From the NCBI GenBank assembly GCA_033060915.1, contig CM065388.1, positions 31,212,001-31,276,000 on the forward strand: 64,000 bases of DNA, read 5' to 3'. The position numbers and the translations under genes were made by a program. Positions 1 through 10,906 of the stretch are shown here, piece after piece; positions within the stretch are counted from its first letter, which is position 1; the number at the start of each line of letters is the position of its first letter. Below the pieces are notes generated by a model that was not told the DNA's origin, did no database searches, and saw only the letters and a list, made by a program, of their open reading frames with translations. Source of the DNA: Euryodendron excelsum (Eukaryota > Streptophyta > Magnoliopsida > Ericales > Pentaphylacaceae).

Positions 1-2066
1 AGTGGTTTTCAAAACTTGCATAAAAATTATCTTTCAAACTCGCATTCAAAATCTTGTTTTCCAAATCACACTCCTAGAGTAATTCTGGTCAATTCATGGT
101 TAGGTTTGCTCTAAAAAAGTGTTATATTTTTCGTAACCATCAAGGTCCATATTTTGGGTGTAAATCCTAAATTGTTTTTCACCAAAACCACAATCCGAAA
201 ATGATTCCAGGCATTCTATGGTTAAGGCCATTTTAGGAAAATGTGATATTCAATGGGATCAAATTGGTCCATATTTCAAATCCATATTGTTTTCAAAACC
301 ACTAACAAGAATGGTTCTAATCTCTTCATGGTTAGAACTGTTTTAGGAAAGTGCGACATTCAAAAAGTTCTCAAAAGTCCATGTTCAAACTCCTTTCCCA
401 ATTGCTTTTTAAACTCTTTTCCAAAAACTCTCTTTAAGCCCCTTCCAAAATTATTTTTTAAAATACTTCTCAAAAAGCTCCCTTCAAAAATCTATTTATT
501 AAAAACTCTTTTCAAGCTCCTTTCCAACAAGCACTCTTCAAAAATTCATTTTCTAAAAACTTTCTTCAAACTTTCTTCCTAAAAACTTTCTTCAAAAGAT
601 CTTCTTTCCAAAAACTCTTTTTCTTGGAATCCAAGTCAAGCCCTAGATTCTATGGTTAGGAAACTATAATTCTCTTTCCTATAAACATGACTTCCTCTTT
701 TGCTTCAAACCATAGGTTTTCAAAATCTCTTTTTCTGCACAAAGTCATAGCTTTCCAAATCCTAGACTTCTAAAATTCAATCTTTCCAATTCCATGTCGA
801 ATCAAATCTCTCAAATTAGAAAACTAGATCAAATCTTCCAATCTTAGAAACCAAATCAAATCATCTCCTTTTGGGAAATAGAATCAAATCTTCAACTTTA
901 GGAAATAGAAATCAAACCTTGCTTAATTCAAACATTTCCTAATTCCAATCTTTCTGTATTTCAAACTTTTCAAAACCCAAAACTTTCCTCAGTTCAAAAC
1001 TTTCTAAATTCAAATTTTTCCTAATTCGAAAACTTTTTTAATTCGGAAACTTTCTTAAAACATAACTTTACTATTTTGAAACTTTCCAAATTCTAAAGCT
1101 TTCCAAAGTCTAACATTTCCTAAATCCTAACTTTCCAAATCCTTCCAAGTCAAGTGTTTTCAAATCAAATTAAAATCTCTTTCCAAATCTTCTTTAAAGC
1201 CCACTTTCCTAATTCAAACCTTTCATAATTCGAACCTTTCCTGAATCCAAATTTCTAAAATCAAATCAAATCTCTCAAGTCTAGATCATAACCTTCCTAT
1301 CTTAGGTTGCCTAGACCCTAGTTCAACCCTAACCCTAAAGTTAGGAAATTTCAACTCTTTTTTAAAACTTTTTTCTAAATCAAGATGGTTTTCCAACTTC
1401 AATCTAAGTTAAAATATTTTCAAAACTTAACTCTATCTTTCCAAATCGAGTCCAAGTCTTCTTTCAAAGTTCAAACCCTTTTTCAATTCTAAGTTCAATT
1501 TCAAATCAAAATTCAATTTCATATCTTCTATTCCAAGTTCAAATCAAACTCTTTTTTAAATCAAACTCTTTTCAAATCAAACTTTTCAAAACCTAATAGT
1601 GTCTATTTTCAATTAAACTCCTGTCCGAACTACAACTGATTTGATTCTCATAAAGAGATGTATAGGCAACTCTCATGGGTGCGGTCATAACCTTTTCCAA
1701 ATCTCCAATTCCATAGTTTATTTCAAGTTTCCAATTTCTAAAACCTTCTTTTAAACTTCGAATCTATCTTTTCAAATCTATTTCCAAAATCAGATCAATT
1801 TCTTTTCAAATCTACTTTCAAGCTTAAATCAAATTCTTGCACTTGCATATCATGCATCATGTCAAGCTTCTTTCTAAGAGTTCTTTTTTTAAATTGGATA
1901 GTTTTGGACATTTATTAATCAAAGATTCCAAATGAGTGAATCTAGGGTAAATAACATGTAGGTACCGCTAGGGCAAGGTAGCGTGATGGCCTAGTGCGTC
2001 TTCCCTACACATAACCAACCTCCAAACCTAGATCACTATTTTCAAAGACAAAAATGGAGTTATTTT
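1..2066 (+). repeat. Partial 5' LTR of element A
   Basis: This collinear match to the LTR at 9310-13525 starts about 1.87 kb into it. It contains the G-poor tract, the conserved GGATACGTAGGCAACC-like block near 1660 (slightly diverged here) and the GTAGGTACCG block near 1970. About 320 bases of the LTR 3' end are missing, together with the PBS. Confidence 0.85.
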
Positions 2067-2075
2067 TTAAAACAT
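2060..2075 (+). other. Deletion junction joining LTR to leader
   Basis: The LTR text that ends at the 'gagttatttt' word is joined directly to the leader word 'aaaacatgtcattgcttgc'. In the unit at 13.2-13.7 kb these words lie about 460 bases apart. Both partners carry a TTTTCAAAAA-like string at the breakpoint, which suggests microhomology-mediated deletion. The deletion removes the PBS, so this copy could not prime reverse transcription. Confidence 0.75.
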
Positions 2076-2283
2076 GTCATTGCTTGCATTCAATTACATT
2101 TAATTATTTAATCTTACATTAAGTTTATCATTCAAGTACTGACTTTTGCATCTTTATCTTTGTAGGTGAACCTTTGTTCACATATTTATTTCATGCTATA
2201 TTAACTGCCATGTATGAATGAATGTATAGAATGGACAAGATGGACAGAAGTTGTTGGGCCCTTTCCTCCGTTTTTTAAAATTT

Positions 2284-2300
2284 CACACACACACACACAC
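2284..2300 (+). repeat. (CA)n microsatellite
   Basis: This is an uninterrupted CA dinucleotide run. The homologous leader at 13.88 kb has only a few units, so the run expanded in this copy. Confidence 0.9.
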
Positions 2301-2740
2301 TGCATTGTGCACAAGCATTTGCATACTTACATTCTTTACCTGAAATGTCCCTTCTAGTTAGAAGGGAGAATGGTATATTGGTTGTGGGCAAGATGGTGTG
2401 TCAGTTTCTTTGCCTACGACCTCTTGATGGTTCCCCCGCTCGGAACACCAACCGATCATGGCACCACCTCAGGGAGTGGGTCTAGGTTTGAAGATCTGAG
2501 AACAAAGCCTTCTTAGGAAGCATTAGTAAACCCTCAACCTCATACTCATATTGACACCATGCATAGCCGAACCTCTGTTGGATTTAAGACAAACACATCA
2601 ATTTCAAAACCATGGAGGAAAGGGCGACTACTTTACTTTCCTTTAAACTTGTCTGTTCCTGTTGTTATAATGCTTGTATTCCTACTGTTATAATGCCTAT
2701 CTAACTATTTATGCATCCATGTTTACTTTACAAATGCATT

Positions 2741-2745
2741 CTCTC

Positions 2746-2784
<39 letters not shown>
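2741..2784 (+). repeat. (CT)n microsatellite
   Basis: This is a CT run with one CC interruption. The homologous leaders near 36775 and 44530 carry only a short CTCTC word. Confidence 0.9.
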
Positions 2785-2787
<3 letters not shown>

Positions 2788-3966
2788 CTTTGCGTCCATG
2801 TTCATGCATTCAATATTCCATGTCAAGATAAGAGTTTCAAAGTAACTCAAGTCATTGCATCTTCATACATATGATCAACCCAAAGAGAGTGACAACAAGT
2901 TTACTCTCCCTTGTATTAAACCTACCAAAACCCTAAGGGTTCCCATGTAACCCTAAGGACTCATAGCATGCATTTCAAGTCATCCCATAAGAGGGGCCGC
3001 AATCCCTCTATGCTTATGGAGATTGGGTTACCAAGAAGACAAGGGACAATCAAACAAAGTCTCTTAACGACCCCATCAACATGAAAGAAGGCGAATTCTA
3101 AGACTCAAGAGTAGTTTAGGATCCCAAATGTAAAGGTAGATAGGTGGAAGTCCTGCGGAAATTGTTCCCACTTTCCCTATTAAAATGTATTTCAATTCCA
3201 TTGTATTTAAACTCCAAAGATCAAGGTACGCCTATTATTTCTCATGACTGAATGTATGTTCCCACTTAAACAGTAAGGTATCTGCATACAGGGGTAAAAC
3301 CGCTATCTCCAAAAAGTGAGCCAAATGCATCAAGTTTAGATTCCCTCTCAAAGTAGAGGCACCCCTATCACATACATTGCATAAAACTTCCAAATCAAGA
3401 CGCTAACTTATCTTTTGTTTCTTGTCTTTTATCTTCCCCCCTTATCTCTAGGTACCAAGAAAATCAAAGGCAGAAGCAAGACAATAAGGGGCTCTTCTAA
3501 ACCATTTATTTATTATTATCATACTGCTCACGTGTTTATTTCTGTTATACTTATGCATCCATATCCATTATGCGATAAGAGTTCCAAGAAACTCAAGTCA
3601 TTACGTCTTCACATTTAATCAATCGTTAAAAGAAAGAAGCAGTCCAATCTCATGTTAATCAAACCTACCACAACTCCTAAGGGTTCTTCAACCTAAAGAT
3701 TCATGACACGCATAGAACCATATCTCAAGACAGGCCCAAATCTCTCTCTGGCCATAGAGGTAGGATTGCCTAAACAAAAAAACATCAATCGGCTCATGCC
3801 AAAGAGGTATTGTATTGCATAAGGGGCAAAAACCCGGTCTCCAAAATGGATGCAGCATCATGCCCAGATTCCCTTAAATTAGGGACCTCCATAAGACACC
3901 CATCGCATAAAACCTCCAACTCCACATACTGACTGCATTTTGTTTTTCTTTTCTTTTTTTTTTCAG

Positions 3967-5640
3967 GTCAAAGAGCATAAGTGAACTCATGGAACCCTTC
4001 TAACATTTTGCCCAATTCAAACTCATGCAAAGGATAAGCCTAGTTATTGGAAGAAGCCAAACCTACATTAAAGAGTAAGAAGAATTAACCATCCATCTAT
4101 AAGACGTCCACATCATGTCGTGACAATCACCATTTGCCAAGTTCTGTCAGACCCAAGCATTGCCACAACAGAATCCTCTAACTTCCAAATGCATGCCAAA
4201 CATTGTAAAAGATTTGTTAATTCGCCCCCTGTTGTCTGGTGATACACCAAGCAAATGGAGCACCAAGGATGTTGGCATAGTCCCGAAACCCTATTAAGGG
4301 TTCTCACCCAAAACGTCCACAAGAAAAGAGAAATTTCCACAAAATTCGTCTATTTTCTTTCCATCTTTCTATTCTTTACATGTCTTATTTAAATGAACAC
4401 TGCATGCCATGCCATCATGTTTTGAAATGATAAAGAAGTAGTTCTCAGTTTACCCCTTTGTCTCATACTCTTGTGGATGATTATTGCATTTAGGGATTCT
4501 TCTCCACTTTGTAATGACTCAACTTGATGGATGAGATAGCATGGGCAATCCATTTCAATGGGGGTTAAAACCTTCGAGAGACAAAGAGAGAGTGAGAGAT
4601 AGGAGGAAGACAGATTCAACAAGGAAGGGCAGAGTTTATTGAAAAGGTGACACTCGAGTGATGTCTTGGCTAAGTGATGGGCATCCGAGTCCTTAAAATG
4701 ATGAGAAGCCATTGTTCTATTTATCCAAAAAGAAATGAACACTACCCTTTGCTCAGCCCACTAGAACTGTATGTGATTTCCATTCAAATATCCCCAAACC
4801 AAGAACCATCCCCCACACTGGGGCAAGCACAGAGTAGTTGATTTGATAGAATATGTAGGGGTTTACTGGCAGAAACACACCATCTCTAGAAATATTATCT
4901 AAATTTTGTACAAAGGCTTTATAGACTAAGCAATTGAATTTGAAATGATGAGAGGCCCTTAATTCTGCTACCATACACAAAGAAAATCCCTTTGCACAGC
5001 TCACTTGAGCTATTCTATTTTTTAAGAAAACCGACCAAATGATCACCGCACACATTCGGTTAAGGCAGAAGCCATAAGTAGGAACTAATGAGCAACGATG
5101 AAAGTGGTGATTTCTAAAAGGTTATGGCGTCAAAGGCTTCTCTAGTAAAGAAGTAATGTGTTGGCGGTGGTCTTCAAAAGAAGATATCGTCATCCGAAAA
5201 TAGAAATGAAAGTTGGCATCTGTAAAAGTCAAGATTAAGATCAAATTCTTGATGGAAAATCCTAGTCAAGAGGGAGAAAGTGGTCTTGAAGAGCACAAAA
5301 AGTAGGAAGGAAAGAAGAAAGTAGTGAATGGAAGTTAAATTGCCAAAAGTTAAATTGCCAAAGGTGATCATTGGTCTTTCAAAACCCCACAGGTGAGAAT
5401 GTTTGAGCTTTTATATCCTTTTATTTATAAACCTCTTAACATAGCCTACGTTATGGTCCAAATCAAAGTCTTCTCTGATCAAAGAAAATTGCTTAGTCCA
5501 AATAAGCCTGAATAATACCAAGACAAGTAGTTGAAAACAAAAACAAAAAAAAAAGGGGGGGAGGGGGCGCGAGAAAGGAAAGTTGGGGAAATCCCGAGAG
5601 TATGGGCCCTGGGAAAATTCTGGGACATTTTTCGTAAATA
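3967..5640 (+). other. Degenerate internal region of A, no gene recognised
   Basis: The stretch follows the leader splice acceptor where gag starts in element D, but no gag motif can be read in any frame. The part 4389-5500 resembles the post-gag segments of D (39.1-39.5 kb) and E (48.6-49.85 kb), for example GCATTTAGGGA near 4486 and AGCCTACGTTA near 5441. The open frames seen on the minus strand here are not shared by the other copies. Confidence 0.5.
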
Positions 5641-5689
5641 GCCTATATACATATAGTACTAGTGCATCCATGTCATGTATAACCTGTAC

Positions 5690-6010
5690 ATCCATTAAAT
5701 TCCTATGTAGTTTGTATCAATTCATGCATTCATTAAAAAGCATAGCATGCATTCAATTCCATTCTTATAGGTACATTCATCTGAAAGTATAACATGCATT
5801 CAATTTCATTCCTGTATGAACCTGTGCATTCATAAAGAAGTAGGATATACATTCAATTCAACTCTTATATAAACCTGTGCATTCACCCCAAAAAATAGGG
5901 CATGCATTCGATTATATTTCTATATATACATTTATAAACAAGTATGAAATGCATTCAATTCCATTCCTATATGTGCATTCATCAAAAAGTATAAACATGC
6001 ATTCACCCCT
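5690..6010 (+). repeat. Minisatellite, about 47-57 bp units (CATGCATTCAATTCCATT type)
   Basis: The word ATGCATTCAATT or a close variant recurs near 5748, 5794, 5852, 5903, 5950 and 5998. Homologous arrays lie at 14690-14945 and 40690-40915, always just upstream of a short motif with splice-site-like borders. Confidence 0.8.
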
Positions 6011-6060
6011 TACTGGGGCATTTTTAAACTATTTTTGCACAAAAACTCACTTTATGTCTT

Positions 6061-6100
6061 TCTCCCTCTCTCAAACAGGAAACAAGGAATGAGGTAAAAC
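6061..6100 (+). promoter_or_regulatory. Splice-site-flanked 15-nt block, possible micro-exon
   Basis: A pyrimidine tract and CAAACAG are followed by GAAACAAGGAATGAG (6079-6093) and then GTAAAA. The same order, acceptor-like then donor-like, is kept at 15021-15055 and 40975-41006. No use as an exon is proven. Confidence 0.35.
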
Positions 6101-6109
6101 ACAAAAATG

Positions 6110-6961
6110 AGCTAAAGCCACCCCTCAGACATCTCCAGTACCGGCACACACCTTAGAAAGCTTAGATTTGCATGGCTGACAAAAAACAGAGAATAGGGCA
6201 ATGGCCCAGCCTCGACCTCCCCAATCAAATTACTTTTGATTCTTAATACCATGTATGTTAAAAAAGAGGAGTAACAAATAAGTGTCCAATCGCCCAGAGC
6301 TGAAATAGTGAAGCACATCCCAAAAAATTAGCATCAACCCCCTGCTAGAGTCTAGTAAGGCTCACAAAAATCTCTCCCACAACTATAGGAGCATGTAAGT
6401 CCCTCACGAATCATAGCAAGTAGTGCACATAATCGACAGTAGACCTAGTCATTACCCCCATAGAAACATCAACAAGTTTAGAAGGAGCAAAGTTAGGGCC
6501 ACCATGTGAGAAATAGACCGATCTTGAGGAGTATGCCAATCCCCCAAATGAGCTCTCCTACCCGTCGCAAACTCAAAATGAGAGAATAAGAACTTCACTG
6601 GAACAGAAGGAAATTGGGGTAGGAGATCAGAAGAAAGGACTGCACGATGGAGCCCAAGTTGAGACGAGACAACTGTGATGCAGCCATCAGGAAAAATTGG
6701 TCCCACAATGTCAACCGAATCATCTTGAAGACCTAGGAGGAAACCATACTCATGATGGGAGGGAGTAAGCTCACATTCCCCAAAACAGAAAAGAGACAAG
6801 TCAGGCTGCTAGAAGGGAATCACTACCTCCACAAATCTAAGAATAAGCGGCACTAGTAGGAGAGCATCCATATGACCAAAGGATCGACGAAAGATGTCCT
6901 ACTCGTCTGGAGGATACCCATCATACCAGGCTCTTAATCGGCTCAAAATCGTGTCGGCCAT
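6110..6961 (-). pseudogene. Antisense additional ORF of element A, broken
   Basis: On the minus strand an ATG at 6961 follows directly on a TTTCAG|G splice-acceptor-like word. The frame begins MADTILSRLRAWYDGYPPDE and continues through FRRSFGHMDALLLVP and CFGECELTPSHHEY to about 6452. Two in-frame TAG codons occur near codons 21 and 51, where tryptophan is plausible. Near 6500 the frame shifts; the shifted frame continues with LVDVSMGVMTRSTVDYVHYLL, and an LFQLWAIGHLF segment lies further on, before several stops. The layout (FxFGxxELTPTxxEY) resembles the plant-mobile-domain-like proteins (DUF7745 type) found in plant retroelements; that name is from memory and needs a profile search. It lies antisense between the gag position and the 3' LTR, as extra ORFs do in Tat elements. 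Confidence 0.6.
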
Positions 6962-6989
6962 CCTGAAAGGTAAATCAAGGTACGAGTGT

Positions 6990-7065
6990 TAAAATACAGT
7001 ATATATAAAATAAAATAAAAAAAAAGCAAGGCATATATATATAATAATAATAATAATAAAATGAG
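6990..7065 (+). repeat. A/T-rich simple sequence including (ATA)n
   Basis: TATATA, AAAATAAAATAA and ATAATAATAATAATAA runs lie just upstream (minus-strand sense) of the antisense ORF. Confidence 0.8.
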
Positions 7066-7074
7066 TCTTAACTT

Positions 7075-9240
7075 TTTCCCTCCAAAAATTCCTCTTCAAC
7101 ATCAACCCTCAGAAGATCTTCTAATTCCCTCATTCAACCATTCATCTTTAAAATCATTTTTTAAAATCAAATTACTTCCTCAAATCCTTTTCAAAATCAA
7201 ATCCCAAATTTTCCCAATCTATCTCAAAACTCTTTAAATCCTGTTTTTTGAAAAAATTTCCTTTCTAATCAAGTTCAAGATTTTCCAAAACTCTTCCGCT
7301 CAAAAAGTCTTACTCAAAATTAATCCTCAAAGATTTTTAAGGTTTTCAGTCCTTAAAACTCTTCCTTTCAAAATTTTTATCAATTCCAAGGTTTTCTAAA
7401 ATTCTATCTTCAAGAAGCTCTATTCGAAATAAATTTCAAGATTTTCCAAACTATCCCTTCTAAAAGTTTTTCAAAATTTCATTCAAGTTTTTCGAGGTCT
7501 TCTTTGCCAAAAAAAGGCCCCATCCTTATGGGTTTTATCGTTTAAAAATATTTTATTTTATAAAAATACCATCTACGTTTTCTTAACTTTTTTCTTCAAA
7601 AAGTTTGACTTTGAAATATCTTTTGGGTTTTCCTAACATTTTTCGCCAAAAGTTCTTCCTCAAAATAAATTCTCAAAAAGTTTCTTAATTTTTTCCTTTA
7701 AAAGTTTATTTTCAAAAGGTTTCCTAACTTTTTCCTTCAAAAGTTTATCTTCAAAATCAAATTCTAAGATTCTTAAATGTTTCCTTCCAAAAGCTGCTTC
7801 GAAATCAAGTCTTAAAAACTATTTTCAAAATCAAAACTCAAGGGTTTTGGTCCAAATCCATTTTAAAAACTTTTCTTCAAAAGATTTCTCTTCCAATCAA
7901 GTTTTAAGATCTTCTAAAACTTTGTTTCAAGAATTAATCCTCAAGGATTTTCAATGTTTTCAATCCTCAAAAAATTCTTTCTTCCAGAATTTCTATCAAT
8001 TCCAAAGTTTTTGAACTTTCCGTCCAAGGTCCTTATCAATTTTGAAGTTTTCTAAAATACAAATTCTATTTTTGAAAGGTTTCCTAAACTTTTCCTTCAA
8101 AAGCTTTTATCAATTTCAAAGTTTTCTAAATTCAAAATCTACTTCAAAGTTTTCAAGACTTTTCCCTTCAAAAAGTCTTATTCAAAATTCTTTCGATAAG
8201 TTTTTCAAAAGTTTTACTCAAAATCAATTTCCAAAAGTTCCCCAAAGTTTTCCTTCAAAAGTTTTTGTCAAATTCTAGGTTTCCTTAAACTTTTCCCCAA
8301 GAGTTTTATCCAAAAGTCCATTTCAAGATCTTCTAAATTTTCCTTTCAAAAAGTGTTAATTGTAAAATCCAATAAGAGTTTCTCGGGGTCTTCTCTGCCA
8401 AAAGGCCCCACTTTCAAAGGGTTTATCTTTTTCCTTCAAAAAGATTCTGTTTCAAAAATTTCCAACCCTTTCTTCATTACGAAAAATTTCAATCTAAGTT
8501 TCTCGGAGTCTTCTCTGCCAAAAAGGCCCCATTCTCAAGAATTTTACCTCGTTTTCCTTTAAAAAAATATTTTGTTTTATAAAAATATCATCGAGGTTTT
8601 CTAACTTTTTCCTTCAAGAATTATGATTTCAAAAAAATGCCTTCTAGGTTTTATAGCTTTTTCCTTCAAAAAGTTTGACTTTGAAATACCTCCTAGGTTT
8701 TCTAACTCTTTCTTTCAAAAAAAAAAAAAAAAAAAAGAAGAGGTTTCATTTCAAAATCATTTTCCCGATTTTCCAAAACTTTTTTCAAAAAGGTTTAATC
8801 TAAAAAGCATTTATCCGATTTATTGAGCTTTATCATTCAAAAGCTCTGTTCTCAAACTATCTTCTTCAAAAAGTTTCATTCTCAAAAACATTTCATAGGT
8901 TTCCTGAGATTTTTTCTTCAAGAGCCACAGGCTTTCACCTCTTTCACTTCAAAAAGCCTATTTCAAAAAAATTCTAGTTTTTTAAACCTCTTCTCTGAAG
9001 TTTCGTTCCAAAGTTTTAAGGGTTTTCCAAACCCTTCTAATTCGAATCCAAATCAATTCAATTCCAAAAGCATTTTAAAATCATTTAAAAAAATCAACTT
9101 TAATTCCAAAATCATTTCAAAGTCAAGTTTTCAAAATTCCAAGTTTCAAAAATCAAGACAATCCAGCTCTCAAACTCAAAATTCCGAATTTCAAGCTTTA
9201 ATTCAAAAAAATTCCCAAAGTCCGTCCCTCCGGTCACCTC
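7075..9240 (+). repeat. G-poor low-complexity 3' region of A
   Basis: This is a long tract built from variants of TTTCTAAACTTTTTCCTTCAAAAG. It is very poor in G on the plus strand and is collinear in style and order with 22.1-24.8 kb in unit C. Its open frames are rich in Phe, Lys and Ser and are not conserved, so they are not called as genes. It contains repeated GGGGTCTT...GGCCCC stem-loops near 7497, 8385 and 8503. Confidence 0.7.
8385..8409 (+). other. GGGGTCTT/AAGGCCCC stem-loop
   Basis: GGGGTCTT at 8385-8392 can pair with AAGGCCCC at 8402-8409 (8 bp as RNA, one G-U). Related copies lie near 7497 and 8503 in A, and at 23904, 24026 and 24150 in C. Confidence 0.5.
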
Positions 9241-9267
9241 ATGCAACATAGGACTCTTACTTTATCA

Positions 9268-9309
9268 TTTTCTGTCTTTGACAAGCAAAGACAAAAAAAG
9301 AGGGGCAGC
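9268..9309 (+). promoter_or_regulatory. Hairpin plus polypurine tract of element A
   Basis: TTTTCTGTCTTTG (9268-9280), loop ACAAG, and CAAAGACAAAAAA (9286-9298) form a stem that runs into the polypurine tract AAAAAGAGGGGCAGC ending at 9309. The LTR starts at 9310. In LTR retrotransposons the polypurine tract primes plus-strand DNA synthesis. Confidence 0.75.
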
Positions 9310-10572
9310 TGTAAGCACCTCATTTTTGCTTGCTCGACAATCTCTGGTTCGTCCAGACTCATATTCAAATCAACATAGACATTTTCAAGTTCAAATCCAT
9401 TTTTCAAACTCACAATCAATCGCTTTGCAGGCCCGTCGGGCCCAATAGAGACAAAATAACTAAAATGCCCTAGGGGCATTATTCGGTCTAGTTCTAGTTG
9501 GCACGTCTTCTTAGAGATGGTAAGTCCTTTTTTTAATCTCAAATCCAATTTCAAGTTCAATTCCAATTCAAATCAAATCTGACATACCTTTGGAGAAAGT
9601 TAATCCCTCAGGCAATGAGACCATCCAATTACCTTTGCAAACCAACTCATAACAGACTATCAGTGTGACAAAAACACTCAAAACTCAGGTCAACACTAGT
9701 GCCTCCTAGCCTACTTCGGTGAAAAATGACCAAACTGCCCATTGGGCCTATTCTGGCATGCTTCTCGAGAAAGTACCTATATCCTTAGAGCGATAAGTCC
9801 ACCCTTCCAAGATTGTCCCAAGGATAATCCGGCATGTTGAAATTCCTTTAAGTCAGTTCTGGACCAATTTCGAGACCGTTTGGTCAAAATGACCGTTTTG
9901 CCAATATTCATCTGAGCGCCTCCGAGAACCACACCGGCTCTGGGTATCAAACTGGTAACCTCCAAGCAATGCTTCTAATAGTATTCCTGACCTCCCAATA
10001 CCTTTCGAAATCATTCCGAGTCTATTCCGGCAAACCCAATGTAAAATGATCGTTTTGCCCCTAGTGGGTCGGTCACCTTTTCCAACCACACCGGCTATGG
10101 GTATCAAGCTTACAACTCCTTGGAACATTCTAAATAATGTTTCCAACTTCTAGTCCTCTCATGAGTCATTCCAAGTCCATTCTGGTGGTTTTTCGGTCTA
10201 GTTGACCGTTTTGCCCCTAATAGCTCGGTCGACCATCCCGACATTATTTTTCAAGTCTGTTACCCCTTGACTCTATTTTAAGGATTTCTACCCATTGTCA
10301 GCCTTCCGGACTATTCCTAGCCTTCCGAAACATTCCCGGACCTTCCGAAGTCACTCCTAGTGGAGGCAAGCCAAAAATTGCTTGGTAGTCACTAATACAG
10401 GCGCCCAAATCTTCTGCCTTGCGTGTTAAGGGTTGAAAGATACGTTGTTTGCCGACCTTAAAAGTTTCCTAAGTGGCACCAAGCCAAAAATTGGCCTGGT
10501 GCCACTCCTAATGGCGCTAGAAGGAAATTTTTCCTAGCGCCACTACAACAGGTGCCAAGTTAATCTTCTGTT

Positions 10573-10580
10573 TATAAATA
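10573..10580 (+). promoter_or_regulatory. LTR TATA box
   Basis: TATAAATA is followed by CAGAGCCTCCCCCTGCG. The box is at the same place in the other LTRs (16865, 26456, 32901, 42711, 55537, and minus strand 63197-63204), about 10 to 100 bases downstream of GGCGCC-type repeats. Confidence 0.75.
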
Positions 10581-10874
10581 CAGAGCCTCCCCCTGCGTGA
10601 AGAGGGTCAGTAATCTAAGTCTAAAAACTCTGTCTCCCTGCATATAGATGTCGAACTCTCACCAAACCCTAGCTCTCTTAGGCCTCTTCAAACCCAAGCC
10701 TTTATACACTCTAACCCTAGCCTATATACACTCCATACACTCATATAGAAACGTGCAAGCTTTCCTTAAAGTGCTGTAAGTTCAAAGCACTCAAATTCTA
10801 AGAAAAAAAAAGCAAATGAAGCAAACAAAGCAAACAAAATATGAAGTTGATTTTCTCTTTACGTTTATGCAACT

Positions 10875-10903
<29 letters not shown>
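10875..10903 (+). repeat. Poly-C run (29 C)
   Basis: The other LTRs have TTCCCCCCTCTC at the same site (26801, 33200, 55899). The LTR at 19.36 kb shows an intermediate expansion. The exact length is prone to sequencing error. Confidence 0.8.

Positions 10904-10906
<3 letters not shown>

Larger units (their letters stand above)
2067..3966 (+). other. Element A untranslated leader
   Basis: This segment is collinear with leaders at 13.67-14.14 kb, 36.1-37.46 kb and 43.9-45.2 kb. Shared landmarks are a TTTGTAG|GTG splice-like word near 2165, a CCCTTCT/AGAAGGG hairpin at 2349-2366, and the block containing CCTACGACCTCTTGATGG near 2413. It ends with a long pyrimidine run and CAG (3964-3966), a good 3' splice acceptor. 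No open frame is shared between the copies, so I read it as untranslated, probably partly intronic. Confidence 0.65.

Noticed and set aside
1310..1345. CCCTAACCCTAAA, telomere-like
   Set aside because: There are only two units, inside an LTR, and the same word recurs in other LTR copies (12488).
5174..5695. Minus-strand open frames of 65-94 codons
   Set aside because: They have no domain, are not kept in D or E, and overlap each other.
8042..9251. Phe/Lys/Ser-rich open frames, also at 22041-22517 and 33942-34154
   Set aside because: They result from low-complexity TTTC/TTCAAA sequence with few stops and are not conserved among copies.
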